In this document: positions 11,664 to 21,569 of the stretch, piece after piece | Position numbering within the stretch: position 1 is the first letter of the stretch | Layout: each line of letters opens with the position of its first letter | Assembly: GCA_012934845.2 (NCBI GenBank) | Contig: WNNJ02001247.1 | Location: 45,645-109,644, forward strand | Origin: Pomphorhynchus laevis | Taxonomy: Eukaryota > Acanthocephala > Palaeacanthocephala > Echinorhynchida > Pomphorhynchidae | Direction of reading: 5' to 3' | DNA: 64,000 bases | The notes under the pieces: generated by a model | What the model was told of the DNA's origin: nothing | Databases searched by the model: none | The model's input: only the letters and a program-made list of their open reading frames with translations | Position numbers and translations under genes: made by a program

Positions 11664-11994
11664 ATAAATAATAAATAATTATATTAGATTTTATACAATA
11701 TATATTTATATAACAATAAAATTTATATAAGAATTATTGGAGCTGGACCAATGAAAAGATAAAATTATTTTTGATATTTCGCTAACTACTGTATAATCGT
11801 GTTTAAATAAACACGATTAGACTATTAAATCCCTCAACTCCATTCCCAATTCACTGTCTAATCGTGTTTCTTTTGCTTCCATTGATCTTAAACAGACTGA
11901 TGCGATGTAATTAGGAATCCTACTTCTACATTGAGCGACACAATTATATACCATTCCAAAGGAAAGACGTAATTATTTTTGATTTTTCGCTAAC

Positions 11995-12012
11995 TTCTGT
12001 TAGCATCTTCAG
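11995..12012 (-). ncRNA. Hammerhead-like hairpin (PLE-terminal type)
   Basis: On the minus strand CUGAAGA is followed by U, a 6-bp hairpin GCUAAC/GUUAGC with loop AGAA, and then GAAA. The same motif ends the plus-strand PLE at 25018-25047, so this is probably a PLE terminus fragment. Stem I is not evident. Flanking DNA 11664-12060 shows only AT-rich sequence and a half copy of the motif near 11775. Confidence 0.5.
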
Positions 12013-13215
12013 AAAATTACAATGTTTAAAAAAATAATGAATTATTAAAGTAAAAAACAAAATTCATAAATATTTTCGTTTATTTCTGACTTTTTCGACA
12101 CCAGCCAAGTATGGAGCCCCAATCGAGTTTCCTTTCTTTTTTTCTTTCTTTTTGCAGGTTTCGATTGAGAATTCTTTGGTTGGATGTCGAGGATAAAAAT
12201 TTTAAACAAAAATTCAAAATGATAAAATGCTTTAATTCAATTCTAAAATAAAAATTCAAAATCATCATAAAAAAACAAAATTTGGATAAAATTGATATTA
12301 CAAATAAAATAAAAAATATTTTGTAACATTATCTTACAATTATTTGAACAATGACAAAAAATGAAGATAGAATACATTTAATTATACTTTTCTTAATTTC
12401 TCTAATTTTTCTGACAAAGCACTTGTAGACAAGCGCAATATAAAATTAATATATACATCCAAATTTAGAAAAATAATCAAACGAATTTCAAACTAGACAA
12501 ACAAAAAATTATTCAAAACATTTGATTTTCAAATTGTAAAATAAAACATATTTTTTAATTAATTTATTTTTAATTTCAATTTCATTCATAAAAAATTTAT
12601 TTATTAAAATTAATAATCGTTTTAAAAATAGATATCGTTGTTCTGGAGGGCGATTGTTTGAGTAGAAGTACAATCCGCTTAATACAAACGCATTGAGCAC
12701 AATTACACATCTACCCAAACCGGCATTTAACCGTCTCGCTCTTTCAAACATACGTAGCCCTTTTCTAACTAATTTGAAACACCTGGCCATATCTGACCTA
12801 GGATGCAAACGTGGTTCGAAAACGGATCCCAGAATGCGCACCCGACGCTTTCGATTCCCTGGAAGAGAATCGAGGAGACGAGTGTGCTTTCCAGGACGCC
12901 GAAATCTGTAATGAACAAAATTGCTCTTCGCTGGGTTTAAAGACAAGCCAAACTTCGCTAAGCGATGAGCAACAATGTCCATTACAGACTTCATTCGCCC
13001 TTCAAACCTTGCATCCGACAGAGTATTTCTCTTAAATGCGATCGAGATGTCGTCCGCATAAATGATAGCGTGGGTGTTCCTATCCAAAAGACCCTCCAGA
13101 ACTCCCCTCGTCACTATCATATAAATGATAGGAGACAGAGGTGAGCCCTGGGGAATTCCTTTACTGAGATGATAGTACTTACCCCCGTCATCATCTAAGT
13201 AAAAAGTTCTTGCTT

Positions 13216-14094
13216 TTAATATACCCAGACACGATGCAACAAATTACTCGGTATACCATCACTGGTTAACGTTGTAACTATTGCATCATGTCCCAAGTTG
13301 TCGAAGGCCGCCGACACATCCAGCGAATAGAGGACTGCAGGTCGTCTATCGCTGGTGAGAAAACTCTGCATGGACCTTACTGCCTTAACAGTTCCCCTTC
13401 CTCTACGAAACCCGTGAATGTGGTCTCCCAACATATCACGATCTTCGTAGAATCGGGAAAGGATCCTAGCAAGAGCTCTCTCATACACCATAACAATATT
13501 ATTAGATATTGTTATGGGTCTTGTGTCTTTAGCATTCGACACCCATCTTCCCTTCGCAAGGAACACCACTTTTCCGACCGCAATATCACACCAAGATGCT
13601 AAAGGCACTCCTAGCATCTTGGCAGCAATATCCGTCCGAACCCTATCGACGACCAATTTGGTCGCAGCAGCGCATGCCGAAGACCCGTTAGACGAAGTCT
13701 TTGGCACGACCGGCCACGCACTCAAAATGTCCTCGATAGTGATGTCCTCTTGCGAATTGTCGATTGTCGAAAACAAGAGTTCCATACGGATCTTCATCAT
13801 TTTCCTCTCGGTCCATCCTTCAGCATTGGCTAGGTGTTTCATTTTCATTTCATGAAGTACATTCCCAAAACCCTTAGAGGATATCCACTTAGAAGCCGCT
13901 GCCCTCCAAGAACGGAAAGTGGTTCGCTTAATGGTTTGCCACCATTCCTTTGAAAAATTCTTGTAAGACAGCAACTTTTTAGCGTCTACCCTCTGCTCCA
14001 ACTCTTGAATATCATTCTTGAGCAGAGCCATTTGAGCGATTCTCTGAGACGAAGGATTCGCATCCGTTCGTAAACCCCAGAGAATACGTTCCAA
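13216..14094 (-). pseudogene. LINE reverse transcriptase N-terminal and catalytic segment
   Basis: A 292-codon open piece of the family A LINE. It begins upstream of the RT fold (KNFSKEWWQTIKRTTFRSW, also readable in the copy at 58.6 kb) and runs through RPITISNN (finger region) to motif A, YSLDVSAAFDNLGHDA, with the first catalytic aspartate. The YADD-type box lies in the next piece (12509-13120: IIYADDISIAF). The split between the two means no full RT is encoded. Confidence 0.8.
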
Positions 14095-15754
14095 ATGAAG
14101 AGCTTTAGGAGTGTACTTGATGTTGGGCGGTTGTTTGGTAGTTAAAAATTTATTTGCATTACTAAAAATTGCATTATTTAAAATTAATAGACAATTTGAT
14201 TATTTCAATTTATTTGTAAAATTTGTCAAAAACGTCTCATCTAAAATATTCAAACAATTGATAAAATTAAAATTATTATTTATTATAAAATTATTATTGC
14301 CAATACTAAAATTTATTATTTCATTATAAGTATGTTTTAAAATAGTACAAAAAATATTTTTATTATTTAAATTTATTATTACTTCCCTTATGGGCACGGA
14401 AAGTCTTCTGAAAAAAATCGCGAATACTATCGCTGAAAGAGCAGAGGTTAAGTATTCGGATGTAATTTCAACGCTGCGTTGTAGAATAGGCATCCGTCTC
14501 GCAAGGATGGTATCCCGGTGCATTAGAGGATCCAGATCGGCGTTTCATCGTCCAGTTTTTGCATAACTACACATACAGATAATTATTATTTTTTGAATTG
14601 ACAAATAGGGCCCATTAGTGGGTTACCTTTAATTTTATGTTTTACTAATAAAGAAAATAAAAAAAACAAAAAAAAATTACTTCCCTTATTGATTTATTAA
14701 AAGCTTGTATACCGGCCCGTGTCGGTTGAAATCTTATCTTGAAAACGAGTTCCTCCTTCCACGAACAATATACAAGCTTGTGTCCATCATTAAAAGTATC
14801 TGGCAGCAAATTCTGCTGCCATTTAATTTTAAAATTTGTATTGTTGTTTTGCATAGCAAAATCTAACGTGGAGCAATATCCATTGCGACGACGGATGAAT
14901 GTACCTTCCGGAGGACATATGAGCTCCCATGCTGGAGCGATCATACTGCTTACTCGAGACCCGCCGTCGTCGTTGAAATCTCCAATTAAAAATTGACCAC
15001 CCAAATTGAAGATCTTCAACAGCATTGATCGAATCTCTCTCCTACCTTTTTTCGAACTCCAGGCCCCGGGCTTAATGTAACAATTTGCTACATAAACTGA
15101 GCGTCTAGAGATTAAAAATCGGAGGAGCTGGAATGAACCTACTTCGCTAGTGCCATGCGATAGTAAAGATGCGCAAAAACGCTTCTTTACTATCGACACC
15201 AGGAAGAGTTCCATCCTAAGACCTTCTGCTGACACAAATGTGTCGCAGTCGTCGATCTTGCTGCTAAAATCTTCAATTGATCGGGTGATCTTGCTTCCTG
15301 CAAGAGAAGCACATCTGCCGGTATGAGACTAAAATACTGTATCAGGTTCTTAACCGAACCTATATTCCAACTCCTTAGGCAGATGTCTTCAAGCGAAGAA
15401 TACTCAATTTTTCGTTTTTTTTTCTTGCATTCGAAGCTTTGTGCCATGAACTGCCCCTCCGACTCGACGCCAACTGAAGTGATTCAGGTAACGTCAACAT
15501 CTTTATTGCAGTCCCTGGCGCTTTAATCGAAAGACCCTCATAATCAGTCGATACTACGGAACAATAGTCTATATTATTGTCCTCATTTTGAGAGCCTTGT
15601 ATTTGCGACAAATCGTTGAAACGATTGAAAGTAGTCACCGAAATTGATGACTTGTCTTTCTCCTGTTTTAACGATTTGTATTTGCGTAATGCTGTTGCGT
15701 TCAACTCCGATTTGAATTTCTTCAAATCGGATTTGTGGACTACAACATCTTTTT

Positions 15755-16228
15755 TTAATTTTGCATTTTCCTGCCTAAGACAGTCGTTTCTTTTTTAAAA
15801 GTAAGTACTTTCTCGATCAACATCGCTGCTTGTCCAGCGTGTTGATCCAGAGAGTGACTTTTGGCTGCCCTAAGGTAGGACTGAGCTTCCTCGCAAGCCT
15901 TCTTGTTCTCACCGTTTACCCAGGCCAAGTAAGACTTGAACTCTGGACAAACGTGTGAGTACGCCTTGTGAGGTTGTCTACAGTTTGCACATGTCGGCCT
16001 ATTTTTATTTCCACATGTTTGTGTTTCGTGTTCTTCTCCGCAGTGGACGCAACGCGGTGACACTTCTCGACACATGTTCGAAAAATGTCCCCAGCGCTGA
16101 CATCTATAACACTGCGGATACCGAAAGGCAGCATCGTCTTCGTCGAATATCTTTACAGATATTCGATGTCCGCAGATGCTGCCTCCATCTTCTTTCAATT
16201 TTTTCAAACTACATATAGTTCCCTTCAA
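15755..16228 (-). pseudogene. LINE ORF1 segment with three CCHC zinc knuckles
   Basis: The 157-codon piece has three knuckles in a row: CYRCQRWGHFSNMC, CVHCGEEHETQTC and CANCRQPHKAYSHVC. ORF1 proteins of this build bind the element's RNA. The stretch just upstream (16240-16400, minus) continues the ORF1 in another frame (LRDVLSFAEKEDVEKF), matching VPLFAEEEDVKDL of the copy at 53.3 kb. Confidence 0.8.
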
Positions 16229-16739
16229 AAGAAAGGAACTATATGATTGATTAAAAGATTTGCATGCTTTTAGAATTCTTACATCATATTAATGTAAGAA
16301 TTTTTCCACATCTTCTTTCTCCGCAAATGACAGCACATCCCTAAGGATGGCTGTCACTTGTGGAGAAATGTCAATAATTTCTATGCCCTCTTCTCCAACT
16401 AAAGCCGCTTTGAATTTATCTTTCAAAGCTAAGCTTTATAAGGAGATTTGATAAAAAATATCTCTTTTGAAAAGCCGTTCGAAGATTTCTCCTCGAACAG
16501 TTCTTATTTCCCTCTCTCTATCTCTCTTATTCTTTTGTTGAGATTATTGTTTTCTTTACATGTTATTTTAAGTGCGAAAGAGTCTCGCTTTATAGGCAAA
16601 AGCCTCTTTTGCACTGAAGATTCTTTTTCTATATTTTTTTAAATTTTCCACCAGCTAGGAAGAAGATTTTCTCTTTCCAACTGGCTTATGACAATTAATT
16701 CCTTTTAACTGTACTTATGTACTTACATAAGAAGAAAAA

Positions 16740-16957
16740 TTTCTTCTTCAAGTGAAATTTCTTCTTGAAGAAGAAATTTTTCGAAACGCGTTGTGTTTCG
16801 AAAAACACAACGCGTTTAATAAACACAACTGGATTAATTAACTGATAATTAAACAGATTATATATATATATATATATATAACAAGACAGTTTAAACTATC
16901 TTGTTACCCATTAACTACTTACAATTGTACTGAAGAAGACCCCTCGGGGCTGAAACG
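16740..16957 (+). repeat. Inverted-repeat DNA with two hammerhead-like cores
   Basis: At 16775-16802 UUGAAGA, A, a GAAA/UUUC hairpin and GAAACGCGUU stand together; AACGCGTT is a perfect palindrome in the stem III position. At 16930-16957 CUGAAGA is followed by a hairpin (CCC/GGG plus AG/CU with one bulged A) and GAAACGUU, where AACGTT is again a palindrome. The block is internally palindromic (GAAGAAATTT and reverse). The first part recurs at 18421-18500. Confidence 0.55.
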
Positions 16958-17057
16958 TTTAAAAGACAAAATCATTCTTGTTTTTCGCTGGACTTGAATT
17001 TATTCATATTTACATTGATTAAAGGTCTACTATGATCGCGAACGGCAGTCCACCTCA

Positions 17058-17059
<2 letters not shown>

Positions 17060-17134
<75 letters not shown>
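17060..17134. repeat. (AT)n microsatellite
   Basis: About 75 bases of uninterrupted AT dinucleotide between two hammerhead-bearing repeats. A shorter TA run lies at 16858-16880. Confidence 0.97.
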
Positions 17135-17139
<5 letters not shown>

Positions 17140-17190
17140 TGATTGAGTTCAAGCTGCGTGCCTGGATCCATAAGGATACGATTATATATT

Positions 17191-17658
17191 TAATGAAGTG
17201 TAGAAAACAGGCAAAGACACTTATAATTTATTTAAACGTTTCGTCCTTTATATGGACTTCGTCAGTATATCTAGAAAGCACAAAATCATAGTCACAATGC
17301 AAAAAATTGCGAAATCATAGTCACAATGCGAAAACAGGTGTCAACAAGAATATTACAATGATACAATAATTGAAAAGGATTTTAATTGTGACAAAAATCG
17401 GAAAGGAGCGGAAATGAAATGGATAGCATTTCATTGATAATGGAATGCTTAATAATGGCAGATGCTCCTTACGGGCTTACAGCTGCACCTCCATTAAAGT
17501 GGCAAGACCTAACGTAACGAATAATAATTCGCTTTTCCTAAATTTTTTGCATTGTGACTATGATTTTGTGCTTTCTAGATATACTGACGAAGTCCATATA
17601 AAGGACGAAACGTTTAAATAAATTGTAAGTGTCTTTGCCTGTTTTCTACACTTCATTA
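17191..17658. mobile_element. Foldback element with a hammerhead-like core in each arm
   Basis: Two 118-bp arms (17191-17308 and 17541-17658) are near-perfect inverted copies around a ~230-bp centre. Each arm holds the same core: minus strand at 17237-17265, plus strand at 17584-17612. The core is CUGACGA, A, a 4-bp hairpin GUCC/GGAC, then GAAACGU, with ACGT as a palindrome in the stem III place. Stem I is not clear. Inverted terminal copies are a known habit of Penelope-like elements; no coding sequence is inside. Confidence 0.75.
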
Positions 17659-17779
17659 TATTTGATTACACTATATTTGATTATATTTGATCTACACTTC
17701 ATTAAGGTTTGATTCAACCAGGACTGTCGATTACACCTATCTGCTTTTCTCTATATATAGAGAATTTCATGCTTTTACA

Positions 17780-17828
17780 CTGCAAGACGGCGTACCGTTT
17801 CGGCTTTGAGAAGCCTCATCAGTTGCAG
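17780..17828 (-). ncRNA. Hammerhead ribozyme, type I, copy 1
   Basis: On the minus strand all core bases and three helices are present in 49 nt. Stem I is CUGCAA/UUGCAG (17823-17828 with 17780-17785). CUGAUGA is the complement of 17816-17822. Stem II is GGCU/AGCC closed by UCUCAA (17802-17815). GAAA is the complement of 17798-17801. Stem III is CGG/CCG with loop UACG. U then C (complement of 17787, 17786) precede the cleavage site. Stems II and III are capped by loops and stem I is open, hence type I. Confidence 0.93.
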
Positions 17829-18130
17829 CAATACAGTGTATACACATGAAAAACATACTATATATAGATTAAAGCAGAAAGAATTCACTATATGCTAATT
17901 GCATGACGTAGCTTGCGCTTTCGAAGTCAATGCAATGCAGTGAATTCTTTTCAGTGTAATAGACATCAGCGGGATCACTAAATGACCAATATAATAGATT
18001 ACAAAGGAAACAGTACCGCCGCCTGGGATCCTCGCAGGACCAATATATAAATAAAAGGTTTGATTCAACCAGGACTGTCTATTACACCTATCTGCTTTTC
18101 TCTATATATAGAGAATTTCATGCTTCTACA

Positions 18131-18179
18131 CTGCAAGACGGCGTACCGTTTCGGCTTTGAGAAGCCTCATCAGTTGCAG
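18131..18179 (-). ncRNA. Hammerhead ribozyme, type I, copy 2
   Basis: Identical in every core and stem base to 17780-17828, exactly 351 bases away. The distance between the two predicted cleavage sites is therefore 351 nt. Confidence 0.93.
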
Positions 18180-18420
18180 CAATACAGTGTATACACATGA
18201 AAAACATACTATATATAGATTAAAGCAGAAAGAATTCACTATATGCTAATTGCATGACGTAGCTTGCGCTTTCGAAGTCAATGCAATGCAGTGAATTCTT
18301 TTCAGTGTAATAGACATCAGCGGGATCACTAAATTACCAATATAATAGATTACAAAGGAAACAGTACCGCCGCCTGGGATCCTCGCAGGACCAATATATA
18401 AATAAAAGGTTTGATTCAAC

Positions 18421-18500
18421 CCAACGCGTTTCGAAAAATTTCTTCTTCAAGAAGAAATTTCACTTGAAGAAGAAATTTTTCGAAACGCGTTGTGTTAATA
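18421..18500. repeat. Palindromic block with paired hammerhead-like cores
   Basis: AACGCGTTTCGAAAAATTTC at the left is the reverse complement of the right end, so the block is a large hairpin. UUGAAGA, A, GAAA/UUUC hairpin and GAAACGCGUU read on the plus strand at 18464-18490, and the same on the minus strand at about 18423-18449. It cuts off the third retrozyme unit and shares sequence with 16740-16860. Confidence 0.6.
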
Positions 18501-18610
18501 AATTAGAAGTTTTTGTTCTCTGGATTAATTAACTGATAATTAAACAGATTATTTATAGCGTCTTGAAATAGACCTCCAGAGGCTTTTAATGAATAATTGT
18601 AATTCAATAT

Positions 18611-18712
18611 ATATATAAGGTTTGATTCAACCAGGACTGTCGATTACACCTATCTGCTTTTCTCTATATATAGAGAATTTCATGCTTCTACACTGAAGAC
18701 GGCGTACCGTTT
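18611..18712 (-). mobile_element. Truncated third copy of the 351-bp retrozyme unit
   Basis: Starts with the same AAGGTTTGATTCAACCAGG and runs into the stem III region of the hammerhead (GGCGTACCGTTT), where it ends in TATATA. It has lost two bases of the stem I strand, so no complete ribozyme remains. Confidence 0.85.
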
Positions 18713-18715
18713 ATA

Positions 18716-18925
18716 TATATACTAAATTGTGTTGCTTGATAGACTGGACTTAGATTCACGACTTTCAATCATTATGTCACTTCTAGACGACCACTTCAGC
18801 ATCGAAATGATGAGTACCCGGCAACACTCATCAGTAGAATGAGGTACACACTGGTCGTTTCGGTTGCCTGTGTGACATTGTGAATAAAGGCGTTTCCGAC
18901 ACTTTGCTTAATTGTTCAAATGAGG
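18716..18925 (-). ncRNA. Permuted hammerhead unit, 378-bp family, solitary copy
   Basis: On the minus strand three core strands are present. Strand B is GGCAACC-GAAA-CGACCA (complement of 18852-18868). Strand A is UUCUA-CUGAUGA-GU-GUUGCC (complement of 18820-18839). Strand C is UGGUCG-UC-UAGAA (complement of 18781-18793). Stem I UUCUA/UAGAA, stem II GUUGCC/GGCAAC and stem III CGACCA/UGGUCG are all perfectly complementary. The order is B-A-C, not the usual A-B-C or its rotations. No coding content. Confidence 0.7.
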
Positions 18926-18942
18926 ATACGGCACAATAGTTT

Positions 18943-19180
18943 GTACGCATTGAAGAAAAAACCAGAGACAGCTGCAGAGTATTATTTTGAAACGTTTCGT
19001 TCTATTCGAGAACTTCTTTAGTCAATTGTACGAACTTTAATAACCAATACTTTTTTTAATCGGTTTAAAAAAGTATTGGTTATTAAAGTTCTTACAATTG
19101 ACTGAATAAGCTCTCGAATAGAGCGAAACGTTTCAAAATAATACTCTGCAGCTGTCTCTGGTTTTTTCTTCAATGCGTAA
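18943..19180. repeat. Foldback repeat, arms about 115 bp
   Basis: GTACGCATTGAAGAAAAAAC at the left returns inverted at the right end (to about 19179), with a loop of roughly ten bases near 19056. Each arm has a degenerate hammerhead-like core: CUAAAGA on the minus strand, and CUGAAUA with hairpin GCUCU/AGAGC and GAAACG on the plus strand at 19102-19131. Confidence 0.75.
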
Positions 19181-19269
19181 CAACTATACATGAATAAATA
19201 AATAAATATGAAAAACATATATGAATAAATAAACAAAAATCAAAAAAAAATAAAAAAATAAACTAAACT

Positions 19270-19410
19270 ATATCTTGATTCCGAACACTTGAACACCAAT
19301 ATAGCTCTTGATTCCGAAAACTTGAACACCAATATAGCTTTTGATTCCGAAAACTTGAACACCAATATAGCTCTTGATTCAGAAAACTTGAACACCACTT
19401 GAAACTTGAA
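19270..19410. repeat. 33-bp minisatellite
   Basis: About four copies of a 33-base unit (CTTGATTCCGAAAACTTGAA then CACCAATATAG) with single-base differences. The units are contiguous, without spacers, so this is a minisatellite and not a CRISPR array. Confidence 0.9.
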
Positions 19411-19440
19411 CACCACTTTTTTGACAATGTTTTTTAAAAT

Positions 19441-21205
19441 GTACATGCATATATAAAAAGTTTAAAACGGTCACCGCCATTTGCTTTGGGCAGGTGTTGC
19501 TGTTATTAGCGATAACCAGCTGCTTTTACTGTTGTTTGAATTTTTAAGACGATTTCGGCAACATTTGAAGGTACAGAAAACGTAATGAAAAAGGATGACT
19601 CAAAATAGTTTAGAAACAAAAATAATAACAAAATATTTATATTCAAAATAAATAATTTAAAAAAATTAGAAAAAATATAAAAAAATAATAATTAAGTACT
19701 AGAAAAATTAAATAAAGTATAAAAATAGAAAAATTATTTAAACAAAAGAATCGTTTACAGCATCTTTATAAATTATTTAAAGTTACGTCAGGTTTATTAT
19801 TCGGCATAATAATATTGGAGTTTTTATGAATTTAATAAGCCTCAAGAATTTTTCTATTTAAACAATCGGTATCTTTTGCTAAAACAACAGTATTATTTTA
19901 GTCAATATTGTCATCTAAATTTAAACTATGGTCTACAATAGCACTACTTAGGCCCTTTTTGGGTGTGTATTTGTGTTGCTTCAATCTAGTCTTTAATGGT
20001 TAACCTGTTTGACCCACTTATATTTTATCGCATTTTAAACAACTCCATCATTATCATGCTTAGGTTTCTTTTTCAAAATGTTGTGTAGTTTAGGTATTTT
20101 ACTATTATACAAAACAATATTTGAAGTATTTAATGAAACAAATCTTTTGAAGTTAATATTCCAAAATTTATTTTTAAATGATAATCTTATGTGCTCTTTT
20201 TCTCTTTCTGGACCAAACACAACTTGTTTATCCGTTTTGATACTTTTGTGTAAATCCTTTTTAATTGCCCATGATTGAAAACCGTTTTTATGTAATATAA
20301 TTCTAATTATATTATTATTTGTTTCAAGTAATATCGGAAACAATCATCTTATTTCGTAAAAACAAAGAATTGGCTACATAGATTTTCCAAGATGTTGGCA
20401 CATTGGTATTCCACGAAACAATATTTAAATTATTTGAATTTTTATAATAAACGGATGTTTTTAAAATATCATTTAATGTTCTACTAATAACGACATATAA
20501 AATATTAATCTATAATCTAATTCTAATTGTTCAGTGATAGCAAACGTATTGCTCTTAAGATGTCATGTACATCAACTGTCTCATACAAATAGCAAACGTA
20601 TCATCGACATATCTAATTCACATAACAATTCCATCCATCTTAGTGATATTATTTAATTCTCAATTTCTCATATATAATTCACTAATAATTTTGTTCATAT
20701 ACCTCTTCATTAAATTAAAAAATTGTTTTATTTGTACATAAAACAAGCAACTCAGTCCACTCTTCAAAACAAAGTTTAAAGGAATCGTCCGAATTTTCCT
20801 CTAATAGTTTTGCGGCTAGCTCAATAGCTTTATTTGTGGGCACATTAGTGAACATCTAAACGATGTCAAAACTAATAATCGTTTTACCCTTTGCATTATA
20901 GTCACGGATCATTTGATAGAAATGCATTACACCCTTAACGTTGGAAAAATGGAATATATCTAATAATGATTTAATTTTCCTCGCAATTATTTCTGATATG
21001 GTATATGAATATGTCATATGTGATGCAATAATATGTCTAGAACAATATTCCTTTTTATTAATTTTTGGGAGTAAGTACAGAGAACCAGAGTTTGCATTTT
21101 TTGATAAATAAGTTCTTAAAATGTTATCTATTTTATTATTTATTTTCATCTTTTTCCAAAAATAATATAAAGAATAAATTTAAACTCTTAAGTGGCAAAT
21201 TTTAA
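19441..21205 (-). mobile_element. Penelope-like element, minus copy, decayed
   Basis: Minus-strand pieces follow the PLE order. 20856-21149 has the start of the RT (LYLLPKINKKEYCSRHIIAS, then TIISFDIV, motif A). Near 20570-20650 the active-site box reads IRYVDDTFAICMRQ. 20035-20343 and the stretch down to about 19870 hold the linker and GIY-YIG nuclease, ending in KILEAY-like sequence. The last part (19450-19620) is the reverse complement of the tail of the plus-strand copy at 24.9-25.0 kb. Several stops interrupt it. With the plus copy it makes a large inverted repeat around an unrelated LINE fragment. Confidence 0.85.
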
Positions 21206-21560
21206 TGTGATGCAATAATATGTCTAGAACAATATTCCTTTTTAATATTCCTTTTCAATTATTTTTGGAAGTAAGTACATAGAACTATGTACTTACTTAT
21301 ATATTCATATTCATGAATATATAAGTAATTATATATATTAAATATATTCATCTTTTTTAAAAAATTATTAAATGTCTTTTAATTAAATTGAATTAAGTTA
21401 AATTTAATTTTAATTAAATTATTTTAAATTAATTTTAATTAAATTACTAACTGTCTTTTTAATATATCGTCTCTGCTTTTCAAGTGATTTTATTAGAAGT
21501 AAATGTTTAATAGCTTAGTATATTGACAAAAAAGAAAACGCAAATTACAAATAATAAATT
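21206..21560. other. AT-rich spacer
   Basis: Low-complexity A/T DNA with short palindromes (TATATTCATATTCATGAATATA near 21300). It repeats a piece of PLE sequence at 21208-21250. No gene seen. Confidence 0.5.
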
Positions 21561-21569
21561 ACGTCAAAG

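Larger units (their letters stand above)
12060..16480 (-). mobile_element. Decayed I/R1-type LINE, copy 1 of family A
   Basis: Minus-strand element in the order ORF1 with zinc knuckles (15755-16480), APE endonuclease (14645-15440: RSWNIGSVKNLIQYF, VYVANCYIKPGAW, FLIGDFNDDGG), an AT-rich linker (14110-14560), reverse transcriptase (12509-14094: RPITISNNIVMVYERALAR, HGFRRGRGTVKAV, YSLDVSAAFDNLGHDAIV, ADDISIAF) and a C-terminus ending RPPEQRYLFLKRL. A second copy of the same family lies at 53.1-59.1 kb on the other strand. Several frames are broken, so it is inactive. Assignment to the I/R1/LOA group rests on CCHC ORF1 plus APE plus RT; the exact clade is not settled. Confidence 0.85.
17705..18420 (-). 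mobile_element. Retrozyme-like tandem repeat, 351-bp unit
   Basis: Two complete head-to-tail units begin at about 17705 and 18056, each starting AAGGTTTGATTCAACCAGG, and the first ~15 bases of a third follow before the array stops at 18420. The units differ at only a few bases. No open frame of note. Each unit has one complete type I hammerhead on the minus strand, so a minus-strand transcript of the array could cut itself into 351-nt monomers. This is the layout of retrozymes, the non-autonomous hammerhead retrotransposons that pass through circular RNA, thought in animals to use PLE reverse transcriptase; PLE remnants lie at 19.4 and 23.5 kb. Confidence 0.85.

Noticed and set aside
12110-12180. 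Polypyrimidine tract ending TTTGCAG as a host splice acceptor
   Set aside because: No open coding stretch follows; the downstream sequence is AT-rich LINE 3' region.
19270-19410. 33-bp repeats resembling a CRISPR array
   Set aside because: Units are directly adjacent with no unique spacers, and the genome is eukaryotic.
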